Position numbers and translations under genes: made by a program
The notes under the pieces: generated by a model
Databases searched by the model: none
Told to the model about the DNA's origin: nothing
The model's input: only the letters and a program-made list of their open reading frames with translations
Shown: one piece after another, positions 15,173 to 16,217 of the stretch
How the letters are laid out: each line of letters begins with the position of its first letter
Position numbering within the stretch: the stretch's first letter is position 1
Assembly: GCA_964477735.1 (NCBI GenBank)
Contig: CAYZFD010000032.1
Span: 1-16,217 of the forward strand
Source: CAYZFD01 sp964477735
GTDB lineage: Bacteria > Bacteroidota > Bacteroidia > Flavobacteriales > Flavobacteriaceae
DNA: 16,217 nt
Reading direction: 5' to 3'

Positions 15173-16210
15173 ATGATTGAAGATAAAGAACAACAAAAAA
15201 CATCTGTTGCTGAGCTTGGAGAGTTTGCGCTCATTGAACATTTGACAAAAGATATTAGGCTCGTCCAAAAAAGCACACTACACGGCATTGGTGACGACGC
15301 CGCCATCCTAAAACACGAAAACGAAACGGTGGTAAGCACCGACATGCTTATTGAGGGGGTACACTTTGATTTGGGGTATATGCCCCTAAAGCATTTGGGC
15401 TATAAGACAGTGGTGGTAAACCTGTCGGACATTTATGCCATGAATGCACAAGCCACACAAGTTCTTGTGTCTATTGCGGTGTCAAATCGTTTTACTTTAG
15501 AGGCACTTGAAGAGCTTTATGCTGGGATACATTTGGCATGCAAAACCTATGGCGTGGATTTGGTGGGTGGCGATACGACTTCTTCAAAACAGGGATTGCA
15601 ACTATCGGTAACGGCATTGGGCAGTGCACCCAAAACGGGCGCAGTAAAGCGCAGCGGTGCTGCTGAAAATGAGCTTTTGGTAGTTACGGGCGATTTAGGT
15701 GCTGCCTATATGGGATTGCAAGTATTGGCGCGCGAAAATGAGATCTTTAAAGCCAACCCCAACCACAAACCCGACTTAGATCCTTACACCTATTTGGTGG
15801 AACGCCAGCTTAAACCCGAAGCCCGAAAAGACATCGTTTCTTTGTTGGCGGCATTAGAGGTAACGCCTACGTCTATGATTGACATTAGCGATGGGCTTTC
15901 CTCGGAGGTGCTACACCTGTGTCAAAACAGCGATTTAGGTTGCCGCATTTATGAAGAAAAAATTCCCCTAGACCCACAGTTTATTGCTGTGTGTGAGGAG
16001 TTTAACATCGACAGTACGACCATTGCGCTGAGTGGCGGTGAAGACTATGAACTGCTCTTTACCTTAAAACAAGACGACTACGACAAAATAAAAGGAAATC
16101 CTAACCTCACAGTTATTGGGCATATGAGTGCCAAGACCGATGGCGCAGCATTAGTTACCCGTGGCAACGAAGTGCTACCCCTAAAAGCCCAAGGCTGGAA
16201 GGCGTTTTAA
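15173..16210 (+). CDS. thiL: Thiamine-monophosphate kinase
   Basis: A 345-residue complete ThiL, which phosphorylates thiamine monophosphate to thiamine diphosphate with ATP, the last step of cofactor synthesis, in the cytosol. Motifs in order: GIGDDAAIL (38-46), STDMLIEGVHFDL (55-67, metal and substrate), NLSDIYAMNA (83-92), GGDTT (132-136), the VTGDLGAAYMGLQVL glycine loop (171-185), MIDISDGLSSEV in the second domain, and LSGGEDYELLFTL near the end. All acidic residues expected to hold magnesium appear intact. The start ATG at 15173 gives the usual short N-terminal tail before the AELGEF helix. No other thiamine gene lies in the window. It is read divergently from the propeller gene pair, and the window ends seven bases after its stop. 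Confidence 0.96.
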   Translation: MIEDKEQQKTSVAELGEFALIEHLTKDIRLVQKSTLHGIGDDAAILKHENETVVSTDMLIEGVHFDLGYMPLKHLGYKTVVVNLSDIYAMNAQATQVLVSIAVSNRFTLEALEELYAGIHLACKTYGVDLVGGDTTSSKQGLQLSVTALGSAPKTGAVKRSGAAENELLVVTGDLGAAYMGLQVLARENEIFKANPNHKPDLDPYTYLVERQLKPEARKDIVSLLAALEVTPTSMIDISDGLSSEVLHLCQNSDLGCRIYEEKIPLDPQFIAVCEEFNIDSTTIALSGGEDYELLFTLKQDDYDKIKGNPNLTVIGHMSAKTDGAALVTRGNEVLPLKAQGWKAF

Positions 16211-16217
16211 GCATTCA

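Overview
The window looks like chromosomal DNA of a Bacteroidota bacterium, most likely a flavobacterium. It has moderate-to-low GC and essentially no Shine-Dalgarno sequences. Promoter-like elements of the Bacteroidota type (TTG, about 18 nt, TAnnTTTG) lie in front of several genes. It carries many short-signal lipoproteins, DUF3078 outer-membrane proteins, and a SUF operon in the order typical of this group. No tRNA, rRNA, CRISPR array, insertion sequence or phage gene was seen, and no gene-free stretch exceeds about 175 bases.

Region 1 (1-1686, + strand) holds the C-terminal part of a calcineurin-like UDP-2,3-diacylglucosamine diphosphatase (lipid A pathway). Its stop codon overlaps the start of hflX, a ribosome-associated GTPase. 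Region 2 (1861-3833, + strand) is accessory in character: a small cytochrome b561, a lipoprotein built of two copies of one domain, and a ClpP-fold-like lipoprotein split into two frames at a run of six G.

Region 3 (3854-12409, - strand) is a compact gene cluster read from right to left: sufA, sufB, a small lipoprotein, sufC, sufD, sufS, sufE, a SufT/DUF59 gene, a DUF2480 gene and two tandem DUF3078 genes. Gaps run from a 4-base overlap to 36 bases. SufS removes sulfur from cysteine and SufE carries it to the SufBC2D scaffold. SufA and the DUF59 protein probably act in cluster transfer or maturation. A TAnnTTTG element lies 33 bases upstream of sufA, and a second one precedes the last DUF3078 gene. 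The envelope proteins attached to this cytosolic pathway (one lipoprotein inside it, two predicted outer-membrane barrels at its end) are the least explained part of the window.

Region 4 (12523-15085, - strand) is a two-gene unit encoding predicted surface lipoproteins: a choice-of-anchor B (LVIVD-type) propeller and a seven-repeat propeller, one base apart. Region 5 (15173-16210, + strand) is thiL, thiamine-monophosphate kinase, read divergently from region 4. The 87-base divergent spacer holds a good thiL promoter whose -7 element sits in an 8-bp inverted repeat.

Most of the window is conserved housekeeping sequence. No clearly new defence or mobile system was found. The points most worth checking are the G-tract frameshift, the lipoprotein between sufB and sufC, and the DUF2480/DUF3078 tail of the suf cluster.
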